Assembly: GCF_900111345.1 (NCBI RefSeq)
Contig: NZ_FOGY01000007.1
Location: 62,001 to 126,000 of the forward strand
Direction: 5' to 3'
Length of the DNA stretch: 64,000 bases
From: Psychrobacillus sp. OK032
GTDB taxonomy: Bacteria; Bacillota; Bacilli; Bacillales_A; Planococcaceae
Position numbers and translations under genes: made by a program. The notes beneath the pieces are model-generated. The model was not told the origin of the DNA. It was given only the letters and a program-made list of their open reading frames with translations, and made no database searches. Shown piece by piece: positions 1 to 8,780 of this stretch. Numbering within the stretch: the first letter of the stretch is position 1; every line of letters starts with the position of its first letter.

Positions 1-607
1 TCGTTGTAAAAATAATTAATGGAATGATCAATAAAGATACAATAGCAAGTACCCAATTAAGTAAAAACATCGCTATCGCAACACCCGATACCATTAATAT
101 AGATGAAATAATTTGAATCACACTTTGACTAAGTGCATTATTCAAGCTTTCAATATCATTCGTCACGCGACTCATTAAATCGCCATGTGTTCGTTTATCA
201 AAAAAGCGCAAAGACAATGTCTGAAACTTATTAAAAAGCTCCTGGCGTAAAATCCGAATCGTCTTCAGTGATACTCGCACCATCAAAAATGTTTGTAGCC
301 AAGTAAATATGGATGCAGCTATATACACATTAGCTAGTAACAGTAAAAATCGAATTGTGCCATTCATATCTTTTGGAATAATATATTGATCGATAATAAC
401 ACCTATCATATAAGGTACAAGTAAGTTCAAAAGAGTAGAAATGACAACAAAAATAACGGATGCAATCATCGCTATTTTTTGCCTCTCCATGTACTTCCAT
501 ATCCGCTTCAGTGTACCTTTTCGATCCTTTGCTTTCTCCACTGGTCCACTAAACCCTCTTGGTCCACGTGCTCGCCCAATCGCATTTGCAGTAGAAGCTT
601 TATTCAT
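1..607 (-). CDS. ABC exporter subunit with fused membrane and ATPase domains, N-terminal part only
   Basis: This is the second half-transporter of a probable heterodimeric multidrug ABC exporter. About 202 residues are visible before the window edge. A basic, glycine-rich leader (MNKASTANAIGRARGPRG) precedes the membrane domain. It is followed by several hydrophobic helices and the coupling segment DLMSRVTNDIESLNNA, typical of type IV ABC exporter membrane domains. The ATPase domain lies outside the window. The start ATG overlaps the stop of the upstream exporter gene by 8 bases, so the two are co-transcribed and probably translationally coupled. The long leader is common in the BmrD/YheH-like partner of such pairs. 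The transported substrate cannot be read from the sequence. Confidence 0.9.
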   Translation of the reverse strand, partial: MNKASTANAIGRARGPRGFSGPVEKAKDRKGTLKRIWKYMERQKIAMIASVIFVVISTLLNLLVPYMIGVIIDQYIIPKDMNGTIRFLLLLANVYIAASIFTWLQTFLMVRVSLKTIRILRQELFNKFQTLSLRFFDKRTHGDLMSRVTNDIESLNNALSQSVIQIISSILMVSGVAIAMFLLNWVLAIVSLLIIPLIIFTT

Positions 608-2342
608 AAGAATAGACCTCCTTTCCAGTTTGCGTTTCGTAAATTCCACGGTAAACATTACTTCTCTCTAGTAGTTCTGTGTGTGTACCACTAGCTTCTA
701 TCATTCCATCTTCTACAACTAGAATTTGATCTGCATCGATTATGGAAGATATTTTTGCTGAAATAATGAACACCGTTGTATTTGCATGATTTTGTTGTAA
801 TGCTTGTTGAACAGAAGCTTCCGATAGGGCATCAATTGCAGAGGTGGAATCATCTAGTATTAAAACTGTCGGCTGACGGATAAACGCACGAGCCATCGAT
901 ATTCGTTGTTTTTGGCCACCAGAGAGATTCGTTGCTCCTTGCATCAGTTCATGGGCAAATTTATCTTCTAGCTTATCGATAAACTCAATTGCGGCCGCAG
1001 ACTTAGCTGCTCCTTCCATTTCCAAAAGACTTGCTTCCTCTTTTCCATAGCGTAAATTGTCTTCTATTGCTCCTGAAAATAACGTAGCCTTTTGTGGAAC
1101 AAAGCCAATCATTTCTCTCAAGCGCTCAAGTGGATATTCCTTTAACTGAACCCCGTCGATTAGAATAGATCCCGAATCAGGATCATACAGCCTTGGGATC
1201 AGCTTGACGAGCGTTGACTTTCCACTACCAGTTGAGCCGATAATACCAATCTTCTCTCCTGCTTTTGCTCGGAATGATATTTTTTTCAGGACGTATTCTC
1301 CGTTTTTACTATAGCTAAAATACACCTCTTTAAACTCTACTTCACCTTTTATTTTAGGAAGTGTAGCAGATATTTCTTGTTCCTGAATATCAATTTCCGT
1401 ATCAAGTACTTGGCCAATTCGGTTAGCAGAAGTAAAAGACCGAGTAATTTGCATTAATACATGACTGCTCGACATCAGTCCATTCATAATAATATTTAAG
1501 TAATTAATAAAAGCCAAAATAACGCCAACTTGTAGCGTCCCTTCATTCACTTTTATTGCACCCATCCACATACCTGCCACGACCCCTAAATTCACTATAA
1601 ATAGCATAATCGGCATCAATGTTAGAATGACTTGTTCAGCAGACATATTCCGTTTCGTTAATGTATCATTTACTTTTTGGAAAGTTTTAATCTCATAATC
1701 TTGACGATCAAATGCTTTAATCACTCGAATACCCGCAAACGTTTCTTGTAGTTTTGTATTCACTTGATCCATCACATTTTGGACTTTTACAAATAACTGT
1801 CCCGATTTAGTCGAAAAATAATAAATACAAATCATTAAAATCGGTATCGCTACCAATAAGACCGGGAATAACTCGCGCGCCGTAAACCAAACAATTGCTA
1901 CGGATCCAATAAATAATAGCGGACCGCGTACAAAAACACGCAACGTCATCATTAATGCTTGCTGAACCGCTGTTACATCATTCGTTACAATTGTGATTAG
2001 TTTTCCAGCTCCAAATGCATCCGTATTTTTACTAGAGAACTGTTCCGTTTTTTTGAAAACATCTCGACGTACATCAGCAGCAAAATTGACCGCCGCTTTC
2101 GTACTATAAATCGTACAACCAACCCCACCTACTAAGCCAATACAGGCGGTTAAAAGCATTAACAATCCTAGCCAAATCACATAAGCATCATCGTTATTTG
2201 CAATTCCTACATCAATAATATGCTGCATAATGGTCGGCTGTAGTAAATCCATTGCAACTTCTACACACATTAATAGCGGGCCTAAAATTGCAAACAGTGT
2301 GTACGGCTTTAAATACGGAAGGAGTTTCCACATGGATTTCAT
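600..2342 (-). CDS. ABC exporter subunit with a degenerate ATP site (heterodimeric multidrug type)
   Basis: Half-size ABC exporter of 580 residues. Six membrane helices occupy roughly residues 15-300 and the ATPase domain about 335-570. The Walker A motif is GSTGSGKST (about 369-377) and the signature is LSGGQ (about 473-477). Walker B reads VLILDD, so the usual catalytic Glu is Asp. The switch region reads IISAKISSI where a His is normally present. This double change marks the non-hydrolysing site of heterodimeric exporters such as BmrC/BmrD and TM287/288. It fits the overlapping downstream partner at 1-607. The gene lies 14 bases after padR, so the likely operon is padR-exporter-exporter, probably inducible by a drug sensed by PadR. 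The substrate is unknown. Confidence 0.92.
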   Translation of the reverse strand: MKSMWKLLPYLKPYTLFAILGPLLMCVEVAMDLLQPTIMQHIIDVGIANNDDAYVIWLGLLMLLTACIGLVGGVGCTIYSTKAAVNFAADVRRDVFKKTEQFSSKNTDAFGAGKLITIVTNDVTAVQQALMMTLRVFVRGPLLFIGSVAIVWFTARELFPVLLVAIPILMICIYYFSTKSGQLFVKVQNVMDQVNTKLQETFAGIRVIKAFDRQDYEIKTFQKVNDTLTKRNMSAEQVILTLMPIMLFIVNLGVVAGMWMGAIKVNEGTLQVGVILAFINYLNIIMNGLMSSSHVLMQITRSFTSANRIGQVLDTEIDIQEQEISATLPKIKGEVEFKEVYFSYSKNGEYVLKKISFRAKAGEKIGIIGSTGSGKSTLVKLIPRLYDPDSGSILIDGVQLKEYPLERLREMIGFVPQKATLFSGAIEDNLRYGKEEASLLEMEGAAKSAAAIEFIDKLEDKFAHELMQGATNLSGGQKQRISMARAFIRQPTVLILDDSTSAIDALSEASVQQALQQNHANTTVFIISAKISSIIDADQILVVEDGMIEASGTHTELLERSNVYRGIYETQTGKEVYSYE

Positions 2343-2356
2343 AGCATTTCCCCTCT

Positions 2357-2818
2357 CTACCTATTTTCTTTTTGTAAACGTTCGGTTATTTCTTTCACAA
2401 AGTCTTTTAATTTAGTCGTTTTTTCTGGGCTTTTACGTGACTGTTTAATTGCTTTATGTAGTTCCGCTTCCCATAATTCCATAGCTGACTTTAGCTCTGT
2501 TGCTTCATCTGAGTTTTGCCAAACCCAACGTGCCTTCCACTCATCCCAAAAGTCGCCTTCTCTCCGATTTGCGAATTCCGCAAGGCGTGCATTTCCTTTT
2601 TCTTTTATCTCATAAGTCTTTTTGTCCGATGTAGGATCTAGACCTATCATCGCCCGCTCCGTTAGCTCCTGGAGCGCTGGGTAAACTGTTCCGGCACTTG
2701 CTGAATAAAGCCCACCTGAACGACTTTCTAGTTCTTTCATCATTTGATAACCATGCATCGATTCTTCTTTTAGTAAATGCAAAATAGCTATTTGTATAAA
2801 TCCTCTCCGTTTTTTCAA
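2357..2818 (-). CDS. PadR-family transcriptional regulator
   Basis: Winged-helix repressor of the PadR family, about 153 residues. The N-terminal domain carries the family pattern ILHLLKEESMHGYQMMKELE. The wing region is GTVYPALQELTERAMI, followed by a helical dimerisation tail. I place the start at the TTG at 2818 because a GGGAGTG ribosome site lies about 7 bases before it. A second TTG at 2836 is in frame but has no site of its own. The gene heads the exporter operon, so it probably represses itself and the exporter until a toxic compound binds. The region just upstream carries repeated TATATCGAT motifs that could be its operator. Confidence 0.88.
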   Translation of the reverse strand: MKKRRGFIQIAILHLLKEESMHGYQMMKELESRSGGLYSASAGTVYPALQELTERAMIGLDPTSDKKTYEIKEKGNARLAEFANRREGDFWDEWKARWVWQNSDEATELKSAMELWEAELHKAIKQSRKSPEKTTKLKDFVKEITERLQKENR

Positions 2819-2837
2819 TTGAATCCACTCCCTCAAC

Positions 2838-2867
2838 TATATCGATAATTTTAGTCGATATATCGAT
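2838..2867. promoter_or_regulatory. Possible PadR operator: TATATCGAT direct repeats 21 bp apart
   Basis: TATATCGAT occurs at 2838-2846 and again at 2859-2867, exactly 21 bp apart. The second copy sits inside a perfect 12-bp palindrome TCGATATATCGA (2855-2866). The position just upstream of padR and the two-turn spacing suit an autoregulatory site. Binding by this PadR is inferred only from position. Confidence 0.5.
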
Positions 2868-2880
2868 TAAAAACAATAGT

Positions 2881-2918
2881 AAAGGAGTTACCCAATATAT
2901 GATTTGGGTAACTCCTTT
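2881..2918 (-). terminator. Hairpin terminator downstream of the yhfW-type gene
   Basis: A perfect 14-bp stem is formed by AAAGGAGTTACCCA (2881-2894) and its complement (2905-2918). On the minus strand it is followed by a T-rich stretch. It lies 42 bases after the stop of the Rieske oxidoreductase and before padR, so it ends the former transcript. Confidence 0.75.
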
Positions 2919-2959
2919 TGATGAGATTATTTTATATGAAGCCGTATTTCAACTCCTAT

Positions 2960-4492
2960 TTAGTCGATATATTCAACCTTTTCTAATGGTTCAAAAGCTG
3001 GTCCCTCTATAACGTCACCATTATAACTAAACCTTGAACCATGACATGGGCAATCCCATGAGCTTTCCGCATTATTAAAGGAAACATTACAGCCCATATG
3101 AGAGCAAGCGGGTTTTACAAGATAAACTTTTCCTTGATCATCCTTGTAAGCCCCTACCTTTTTACCATCCATCATTATGATATCTCCACTACCAGATTGT
3201 ATATCCTCTAGTTTCAAATCGGGTATCTCCGTCTTTCCTTTAACAAGTTCCTTTGCAACACTTGCATTTGTCTTTGCGAAGCTTGTTATATCTTCTTTTT
3301 TCATTTTGGACCTCGCTGGATTATAGAGTTCTATATAGCGGTTTTCCCTTTCCAATACAAGATCAGCCATAATTTTTGCGGCAACCGTACTGTTAGTCAT
3401 TCCCCACTTTGCATAACCCGTGGCCACTAATACATCTGACTTTCCTGCTGTTATCGTACCGACATATGGTAGCTGATCTGAAGTGACTAAATCCTGAGCA
3501 GACCAACGATAATCGTAATTACTAACCTTAAACTGCTCTCGCCCAAAAGCTGCGAGGTTTTCGTAATTTTCATTTGTATCGCCTTCGAATCGACCAGTTA
3601 CATGACCTTCTCCACCGATTAACAAATACCTTTTTCCATCACTGCCTAATGCAGTTCGCACAGATCTTGTCGGCTTCTCTACATTTATAAACATACCTTT
3701 TGGATAGTTAGTCGGTGCAATAGAAGCCAGAGCATAGGAACGTTCTGAATGCATCCGTGCAAAGTATAATCCATCCCCGTCATTAAACGGGAAATGACTG
3801 CACACTAGTATTTTGTTTGCCCGGATTTTTTGACCTTCCATCAGTTCTACTGTGTTCGACTTAACGGTTTTTGCACGAGTCTCTTCAAAAAATTGCACTC
3901 CATTTGCTATTGCTTTTTCCATTAATGCCTTTGCGTATTTAATCGGATCGAACTGACCTTGATTTTCCAACTTAAGTGCTTGCTTCACTGTATAAGGAAG
4001 TCCTGTGTCCTTCGTCAAGGTTGCTCCCTCTATGCCTAGAGTGTTATATGCATCCATTTCTTTTTCAATTTCTTCCACTCCAGCTTCGGTATCAGCGTAT
4101 ATATAAGCTGGCAACGTTTCGAAATCACATTTGATATTAAATTGTTCGATCGTTTGTTTCATAAATTCTTTCGCTTCCGTATTTGCATCATAATATAACC
4201 GGGCTTTCACCTGGTCAAAGGTATTGATTAGCTGTTGATAAATGGGACCATGCTGGACAGTCACCTTAGCTGTTGTGAACCCTGTAGTTCCTACCAGTAT
4301 TCTATTACCCTCCACCACAATTACCTTTTTGCCACTACTACTTAGCAAATAAGCTGCCGTGATTCCGGTGAGGCCCGCCCCAATAATTACAACATCTACT
4401 TCTATATCTTCACTTAGTTTTGGAAAAACCGGAAACTCCTTATGGGCACGCCAATATGAATGCGATTCACTTGGTAAAATTTTTTGAGTCAT
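2960..4492 (-). CDS. yhfW: FAD-dependent oxidoreductase with C-terminal Rieske [2Fe-2S] domain (YhfW type)
   Basis: Protein of 510 residues. It begins with a DAO-type FAD-binding fold (IIGAGLTGITAAYLL, about 36-50). It ends with a Rieske domain whose ligands are visible as C463-x-H465 and C481-x-x-H484 in CSHMGC and CPCHGSRF. Length and architecture match B. subtilis YhfW. The family is predicted to couple oxidation of an amine or amino-acid-like substrate to electron transfer through the iron-sulfur centre, but the substrate is unknown. An AGGAGGG ribosome site precedes the ATG. The gene stands alone between a divergent DUF2500 gene and its own terminator. Confidence 0.9.
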   Translation of the reverse strand: MTQKILPSESHSYWRAHKEFPVFPKLSEDIEVDVVIIGAGLTGITAAYLLSSSGKKVIVVEGNRILVGTTGFTTAKVTVQHGPIYQQLINTFDQVKARLYYDANTEAKEFMKQTIEQFNIKCDFETLPAYIYADTEAGVEEIEKEMDAYNTLGIEGATLTKDTGLPYTVKQALKLENQGQFDPIKYAKALMEKAIANGVQFFEETRAKTVKSNTVELMEGQKIRANKILVCSHFPFNDGDGLYFARMHSERSYALASIAPTNYPKGMFINVEKPTRSVRTALGSDGKRYLLIGGEGHVTGRFEGDTNENYENLAAFGREQFKVSNYDYRWSAQDLVTSDQLPYVGTITAGKSDVLVATGYAKWGMTNSTVAAKIMADLVLERENRYIELYNPARSKMKKEDITSFAKTNASVAKELVKGKTEIPDLKLEDIQSGSGDIIMMDGKKVGAYKDDQGKVYLVKPACSHMGCNVSFNNAESSWDCPCHGSRFSYNGDVIEGPAFEPLEKVEYID

Positions 4493-4585
4493 ATGATTCC
4501 CTCCTGTTTCTTCTATTCTCTATCTATTAGTGAAACTTTATTCAATTCGAATCGTATTTATTGAAAGAGGCAAGGGAGTGAGACG

Positions 4586-4942
4586 ATGGATTTCTTTAAT
4601 ATCATGAATATAATGGGACCTTTATTTATTGCTGTTGTTTTTATAATAGTTATCTGTGGATTCATTTTTACAATAGGAAGTAGCATTAAACAGCGGAATA
4701 AAAATAACAACTCTCCTAAATTATCTGTACCCGTTCAAATAGTAGCGAAACGTTCGAATACGCGGGGAGGTTCAGGTGATAGATCTGCATCTACTTCCTA
4801 CTATGTAACGTTTCAAGTCGAAAGCGGAGATCGAATGGAGCTTCAACTGAGTGGACAGGAATATGGTATGTTAGCAGAGGATGACCTTGGAATTCTGACT
4901 TTCCAGGGAACTAGATTTCTAAACTTCGAAAGAAAAAATTAA
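4586..4942 (+). CDS. DUF2500 family membrane-anchored protein
   Basis: Small protein of 118 residues. One N-terminal membrane helix (about 9-32) precedes a soluble domain containing SASTSYYVTFQVESGDRMEL and LTFQGTRFLNFER, the hallmark of DUF2500. The fold is probably a small beta barrel exposed at the membrane. No molecular function is established for the family. It has a clear ribosome site (AAGGGAGTGAG) and its own strong terminator. It is divergent from the Rieske oxidoreductase gene, with which it may share a control region of about 90 bp. Confidence 0.85.
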   Translation: MDFFNIMNIMGPLFIAVVFIIVICGFIFTIGSSIKQRNKNNNSPKLSVPVQIVAKRSNTRGGSGDRSASTSYYVTFQVESGDRMELQLSGQEYGMLAEDDLGILTFQGTRFLNFERKN

Positions 4943-4984
4943 AAAAATTCTCTTCCATATTGTTTAGGAAGAGAATTTTTTTTA
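4941..4984. terminator. Bidirectional hairpin terminator
   Basis: The stem AAAAATTCTCTTCC pairs with GGAAGAGAATTTTT around a loop of about 10 bases, with A and T tracts on both sides. It starts at the stop of the DUF2500 gene and can also stop minus-strand transcripts running out of the DsbA-like gene. Confidence 0.85.
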
Positions 4985-4990
4985 TTTGTA

Positions 4991-5050
4991 ACCGGATGGG
5001 ATTATTAATGACCGGTTAAAAAGCTTTATGACCGGATAGCATTATTGTGC
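4991..5050. repeat. Three-unit short array with 20-bp period (ACCGG core)
   Basis: ACCGG recurs at 4991, 5011 and 5031, always 20 bp apart. Similar flanks (ATTATTAATG, GCTTTATG, GCATTATTG) surround the cores. The last unit runs over the stop codon of the DsbA-like gene at 5042. The array lies between two convergent genes. It is a weaker relative of the 21-bp arrays elsewhere in the window. Confidence 0.6.
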
Positions 5051-5695
5051 AGGTGAAATTCCTTCTTCTTCCGCCACTTTATTTAATGCACCTACGAATG
5101 ATTCTAGTGGTTGTGCACCTGAAATAGCATACTTATCATTTAACACGAAAAACGGCACTCCGCGAACACCAATTTGCCCTGCTCTTGCGATATCTAATCG
5201 AACCTCTGTCAAGTAAGCATCTGAATTTAACACTTTCTCTGCTTCTTCTCTAGGTAGTCCAAGTGACTCGATTAAGTCTAGTAGCACATCATGCTTGCCA
5301 ATTTCTTTTGCTTCGATGAAATAAGCATGAAGCAGTAATTCATTTGCTTCTTTCGCTTTCCCTTGCTCAGATGCCCATTTCACTAGACGGTGTGCATCTT
5401 GCGTATTCGCTGGTTTCATGCGATCAAAATCATAATCTAAGCCAACTGTTTTTGCTTGTTCTGCAACGCCCGCTGTCATTTGTTTTGCAGCTTCTACGCT
5501 TTGCCCGTATTTTTCCGCAAGCACTTCAACCATCGATTTATCTGATGTTTTTGGTGAATTTGGATCTAACTCAAAGCTTTTGAATTCTATTTCTGCTTGA
5601 CCAGCAAAACCTGTTTCTTGCAATGCTTCTTCTAACCTTCTTTTTCCTATATAACAAAACGGACATACGAAATCTGACCATACTTCTATTTTCAT
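5042..5695 (-). CDS. DsbA-family oxidoreductase, FrnE-like, cytoplasmic
   Basis: Thioredoxin-fold protein of 217 residues with the active-site motif CPFC in VWSDFVCPFCYIGKRRLEEAL. It has a helical insertion and the late segment RGVPFFVLNDKYAISGAQPLESF. No signal peptide is present, so it acts in the cytoplasm. Relatives (FrnE, 2-hydroxychromene-2-carboxylate isomerase-like proteins) are thiol-disulfide enzymes linked to stress tolerance; the substrate is unknown. I chose the ATG at 5695 because GGAGGTGATTGAG lies directly before it. A GTG five codons upstream lacks such a site. Confidence 0.9.
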   Translation of the reverse strand: MKIEVWSDFVCPFCYIGKRRLEEALQETGFAGQAEIEFKSFELDPNSPKTSDKSMVEVLAEKYGQSVEAAKQMTAGVAEQAKTVGLDYDFDRMKPANTQDAHRLVKWASEQGKAKEANELLLHAYFIEAKEIGKHDVLLDLIESLGLPREEAEKVLNSDAYLTEVRLDIARAGQIGVRGVPFFVLNDKYAISGAQPLESFVGALNKVAEEEGISPAQ

Positions 5696-5773
5696 CTCAA
5701 TCACCTCCACTTCATTGTAAAGTTTACTTCTTTTGATTTCAAAACAATTGCCTGAAAGGTTCTATTTTATTGT

Positions 5774-5878
5774 TTTGTCGCCTTGGACTGGTTGTTTGTC
5801 GTGTTCGCAGGGGGCTTTGTCGCGTTCACTTGATCATTTGTCGTGTTCAGCGTTGGTTTTGTCGCCCCCAACCATTTT
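5774..5878. repeat. Five-unit array with exact 21-bp period (TTTGTCGYGTTC core)
   Basis: TTTGTCG begins at 5774, 5795, 5816, 5837 and 5858, every 21 bp without exception. In three central units the core extends to TTTGTCG(T/C)GTTC. The remaining 9 bases of each unit differ. The array fills the gap between the start of the DsbA-like gene and the terminator of ppaC. No convincing protein or terminator is encoded. Confidence 0.85.
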
Positions 5879-5892
5879 ATACCAAAATAAAA

Positions 5893-5918
5893 ACTTCCCG
5901 ACCAAAAGTCAGGAAGTC
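5893..5918 (-). terminator. Terminator of ppaC
   Basis: The stem ACTTCCCGAC/GTCAGGAAGT has one mismatch and a 6-base loop. On the minus strand it is followed by TTTTTATTTT. It lies immediately after the ppaC stop. Confidence 0.85.
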
Positions 5919-5924
5919 CATGTA

Positions 5925-6854
5925 TTAGTTAGCTAACGCTTCAGTTAACGCTGGTACTACTTGTTTTTTACGAGATACGACCCCTTTTAGTAGGGCTGTA
6001 TTGTTTTCGAATTTCACTCCGAAAGCCGCTTCTGCTTTTAACGCTAATTTCCCAAGCGCTAGAACTACTGAGTCATTGTTTAAGATATCAGTTACGACAA
6101 AGAAGAAAAGATCTAATTCTTGTTCTTCGATTTCACGATGAATTAGTTCTTCTAGTTCCGCTTGGCGCCCCATTACATCGTTTACATCTACTGCATTTAC
6201 TTGAGCGATAACTACTTTTTGCTCACTCATACTGAATTCTTTTGCGTCTAATGAAAGTAAATCTTCTAAGCTTTTATCGCTTAAATCCGCTCCAGCTTTT
6301 AGCATTGCCAGTCCATATTCTTCTGCATTTACGCCGGCGATTTTTTCTAGCTCACGTGCTGCCGCGATGTCTTCGTCTGTACATGTTGGTGATTTGAATA
6401 ATAAAGAATCCGAAATAATTGCAGATAACATCAGTCCTGCAATACTAGCTGAGATTTCAATATCTTTTTCTTTGTAGATTTTATTTAAAATAGTTGCAGT
6501 ACATCCTACTGGCTCTGCACGGTAGTATAAAGGCTCAGCCGTTTCGAAGTTTGCAATACGATGATGGTCGATTACTTCTGTTACTTGTACTTCCTCGATC
6601 CCATCTGCACTTTGTTGTTTTTCATTGTGGTCTACTAAAATTACTTTTTTTGCTTCAGTCGCTACGTTTTCGATCAATCTTGGAGCTTCGAATCCAAATT
6701 TTTCTAAAGCGAATTTTGTTTCATTGTTTACTTCACCTAAACGAACTGCTTCGGCTTCTACTCCTATTGCATTCTTTAAATGTGCGTAAACGATCGCCGA
6801 TGTAATTGTGTCTGTATCTGGGTTTTTATGTCCAAAAACTAATACTTTTTCCAT
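5925..6854 (-). CDS. ppaC: Manganese-dependent inorganic pyrophosphatase (family II)
   Basis: Hydrolyses pyrophosphate to phosphate in the cytoplasm, pulling biosynthetic reactions forward. The 309 residues match the family length. Metal ligands of DHH-superfamily pyrophosphatases are visible: H9, D13 and D15 in GHKNPDTD, D75 in VDHNE, the DHH motif with H97 and H98, and the Asp in ISDSLLF near 149. The C-terminal substrate-binding motif SRKKQ is present near 296. The gene has its own ribosome site and terminator and appears monocistronic. Confidence 0.96.
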   Translation of the reverse strand: MEKVLVFGHKNPDTDTITSAIVYAHLKNAIGVEAEAVRLGEVNNETKFALEKFGFEAPRLIENVATEAKKVILVDHNEKQQSADGIEEVQVTEVIDHHRIANFETAEPLYYRAEPVGCTATILNKIYKEKDIEISASIAGLMLSAIISDSLLFKSPTCTDEDIAAARELEKIAGVNAEEYGLAMLKAGADLSDKSLEDLLSLDAKEFSMSEQKVVIAQVNAVDVNDVMGRQAELEELIHREIEEQELDLFFFVVTDILNNDSVVLALGKLALKAEAAFGVKFENNTALLKGVVSRKKQVVPALTEALAN

Positions 6855-6900
6855 TATAAAATCCTCCTAGTCAGGTTAAACATTTTCCGAACTTATTTTA

Positions 6901-7350
6901 TCATATATCCTGCTTCTCATTGAAAAGTAAATTCGCTAATTTATGCTTGTTGTGTAAAAAGTCAGCAAGCGTGTATCCATCTAATACTTTAAAATACGCA
7001 ATTAGGGCACGGTTCAATGCACCTTTTAGTCCACAAACCGGCGAAATAACGCATGTATTTGATTTACAATCAAAGCATTCTACTAAATGGAAGTCATCTT
7101 CCGTATGTCGAACTACTTGTCCTATATTAATGTCTTCAGGCTCCATTGCCAAACGAATGCCACCGCCTCGTCCACGGATTGTTTCAATATAGCCCAATTT
7201 ACCTAATTCATGTGTAACTTTCATCAAATGGTTTTTAGAAATACCATATGCATCTGAAATAGCTTGAATTGTGGAGAGTTCGTTTTTTTCTTTTGTTCCC
7301 AAGTATATTAACACTCGAAGTGAGAAATCTGTATACATAGTCAATCTCAT
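6901..7350 (-). CDS. nsrR: Nitric-oxide-sensing Rrf2-family repressor NsrR
   Basis: Iron-sulfur transcription regulator of 149 residues. An N-terminal winged helix is followed by the cluster-binding segment with C92, C100 and C106 (ECFDCKSNTCVISPVC). D8, the fourth [4Fe-4S] ligand known from NsrR structures, is present in MYTDFS. An extra cysteine occurs at C95. The gene is divergent from the flavohemoglobin gene hmp, the classic NsrR target. This arrangement makes NsrR much more likely than another Rrf2 member such as IscR or CymR. NO damages the cluster and relieves repression. Confidence 0.95.
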   Translation of the reverse strand: MRLTMYTDFSLRVLIYLGTKEKNELSTIQAISDAYGISKNHLMKVTHELGKLGYIETIRGRGGGIRLAMEPEDINIGQVVRHTEDDFHLVECFDCKSNTCVISPVCGLKGALNRALIAYFKVLDGYTLADFLHNKHKLANLLFNEKQDI

Positions 7351-7435
7351 ATTGCCACCGCCATTCTACCTTCTCATTATAACGATTTTGACAAACTCGT
7401 GAAAGAAATGTGTCTGATTTATTAATGCTAACTTA

Positions 7436-7481
7436 AAGATGTATTTTCAATATTGCTTTAAAGTTTTAACAGGAGTATTGT
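7436..7481 (+). promoter_or_regulatory. hmp promoter with overlapping NsrR-like site
   Basis: A -35 element TTGCTT (7453-7458) and a -10 element TATTGT (7476-7481) are separated by 17 bp. The sequence from 7436 begins AAGATGTATTT, the left half of the dyad known for NsrR in Bacillus. Its right half is poorly conserved. The site overlaps the -35 element, a position suited to repression by NsrR. Confidence 0.7.
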
Positions 7482-7523
7482 AATAAGTGTAAATAACAAA
7501 ACAAAAAAAGGACGTGTAATGAT

Positions 7524-8708
7524 ATGCTATCTCAACAAACAATTGATATCGTTAAATCTACGGCTCCAGTTTTAGAAGTACACGGAGTTACAATTACTAC
7601 CGTTTTTTATAAAAATTTATTTGAAGCACATCCAGAATTATTGAATATATTTAACCATGCAAACCAGGAAAAAGGTCGTCAACAAACCGCTCTAGCGAAT
7701 GCTGTTTATGCAGCTGCTGTACACATCGATAATCTTGCTGCAATTATTCCGGCTGTAAAACAAATCGGACAAAAACATGTAAGCCTTGGTATTAAACCCG
7801 AACACTACCCAATCGTTGGTGAACACTTACTTGGCGCTATTAAAGAAGTACTTGGTGACGCGGCAACAGACGATATTATCAATGCGTGGGCTGAAGCATA
7901 TGGCGTAATCGCAGATGCATTTATGGGCATCGAGGAAGAAATGTATGTAGCCGCAGAATCAAAACAAAACGGATGGAGATTCTTTAAAAATTTCACTGTA
8001 GTCCACAAAGAAAAAGAGAGTGAAAATATCACTTCATTCTACTTAAAACCAGCTGATGGAAAAGAAGTACCTACGTATGTACCGGGCCAATTTATTACAA
8101 TTCGAGTAAGTGTTCCGGGAGAAAAGTATTTATTAAACAGACAATACAGTCTATCAAAAGCTTCAGATTTAGAAACATTCCGTATTTCGGTGAAAAAAGA
8201 AGACGATCATGATCCTGCTGGAAAAGTTTCCGTTCACTTACACAATAATGTAAACGTTGGAGATACAGTTGAACTTACTGCTCCAGCTGGAGATTTCATT
8301 TTAGATCCTGAGAAAACTACACCTGTAACATTTATTAGTGGTGGAGTTGGAATCACTCCTATGATGAGTATGTTCGAAACTATTGCGAAAAACCAACCTT
8401 CTCGAAAAGTTTCTTTCATCTATAGCGCACGTAATGAAAGTTTACATCCTTTCGATAAAGACATTAAGTTTTTATTGGAACCAATGGAAGATGCAAAATA
8501 CATTACCCTTTACTCAGATACTGAAGATGGGTTTATCACAAAAGATGTTCTTGCAGTAAATGCAATTCAAAGTGGGGATGTCTATATTTGTGGACCGGTT
8601 GGATTTATGGAAGCAATGATTAATTACTTACTTGAATTAGGATATGCAAATGAACAAATTCACTATGAATTCTTCGGACCAGCTATGCAACTTGAACTAA
8701 ATGCATAA
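7524..8708 (+). CDS. hmp: Flavohemoglobin, nitric oxide dioxygenase
   Basis: Converts NO and O2 to nitrate using NAD(P)H, protecting the cytoplasm from nitrosative stress. The 394-residue protein has a globin domain (about 1-140) with Tyr29, the proximal haem ligand His85 in GQKHVSLGI, and Glu137. A ferredoxin-reductase-type FAD domain follows, with RQYSLS near 207. The NAD domain carries GGVGITPM near 274 and ends in YEFFGP. An AAGGACG ribosome site lies 9 bases before the ATG. Divergent nsrR and the overlapping operator indicate induction by NO. Confidence 0.97.
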   Translation: MLSQQTIDIVKSTAPVLEVHGVTITTVFYKNLFEAHPELLNIFNHANQEKGRQQTALANAVYAAAVHIDNLAAIIPAVKQIGQKHVSLGIKPEHYPIVGEHLLGAIKEVLGDAATDDIINAWAEAYGVIADAFMGIEEEMYVAAESKQNGWRFFKNFTVVHKEKESENITSFYLKPADGKEVPTYVPGQFITIRVSVPGEKYLLNRQYSLSKASDLETFRISVKKEDDHDPAGKVSVHLHNNVNVGDTVELTAPAGDFILDPEKTTPVTFISGGVGITPMMSMFETIAKNQPSRKVSFIYSARNESLHPFDKDIKFLLEPMEDAKYITLYSDTEDGFITKDVLAVNAIQSGDVYICGPVGFMEAMINYLLELGYANEQIHYEFFGPAMQLELNA

Positions 8709-8780
8709 TCTATAAATATTTAGAAAAAAATAAAAGCATCCTTAAGGTCCAAACCATATTCTATGGTACTACTCACTTAA

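Noticed and set aside
5733-5936. 67-codon ORF over the 21-bp array
   Set aside because: 21 bp is seven codons so the frame stays open by chance. It runs into the ppaC terminator and lacks a ribosome site.
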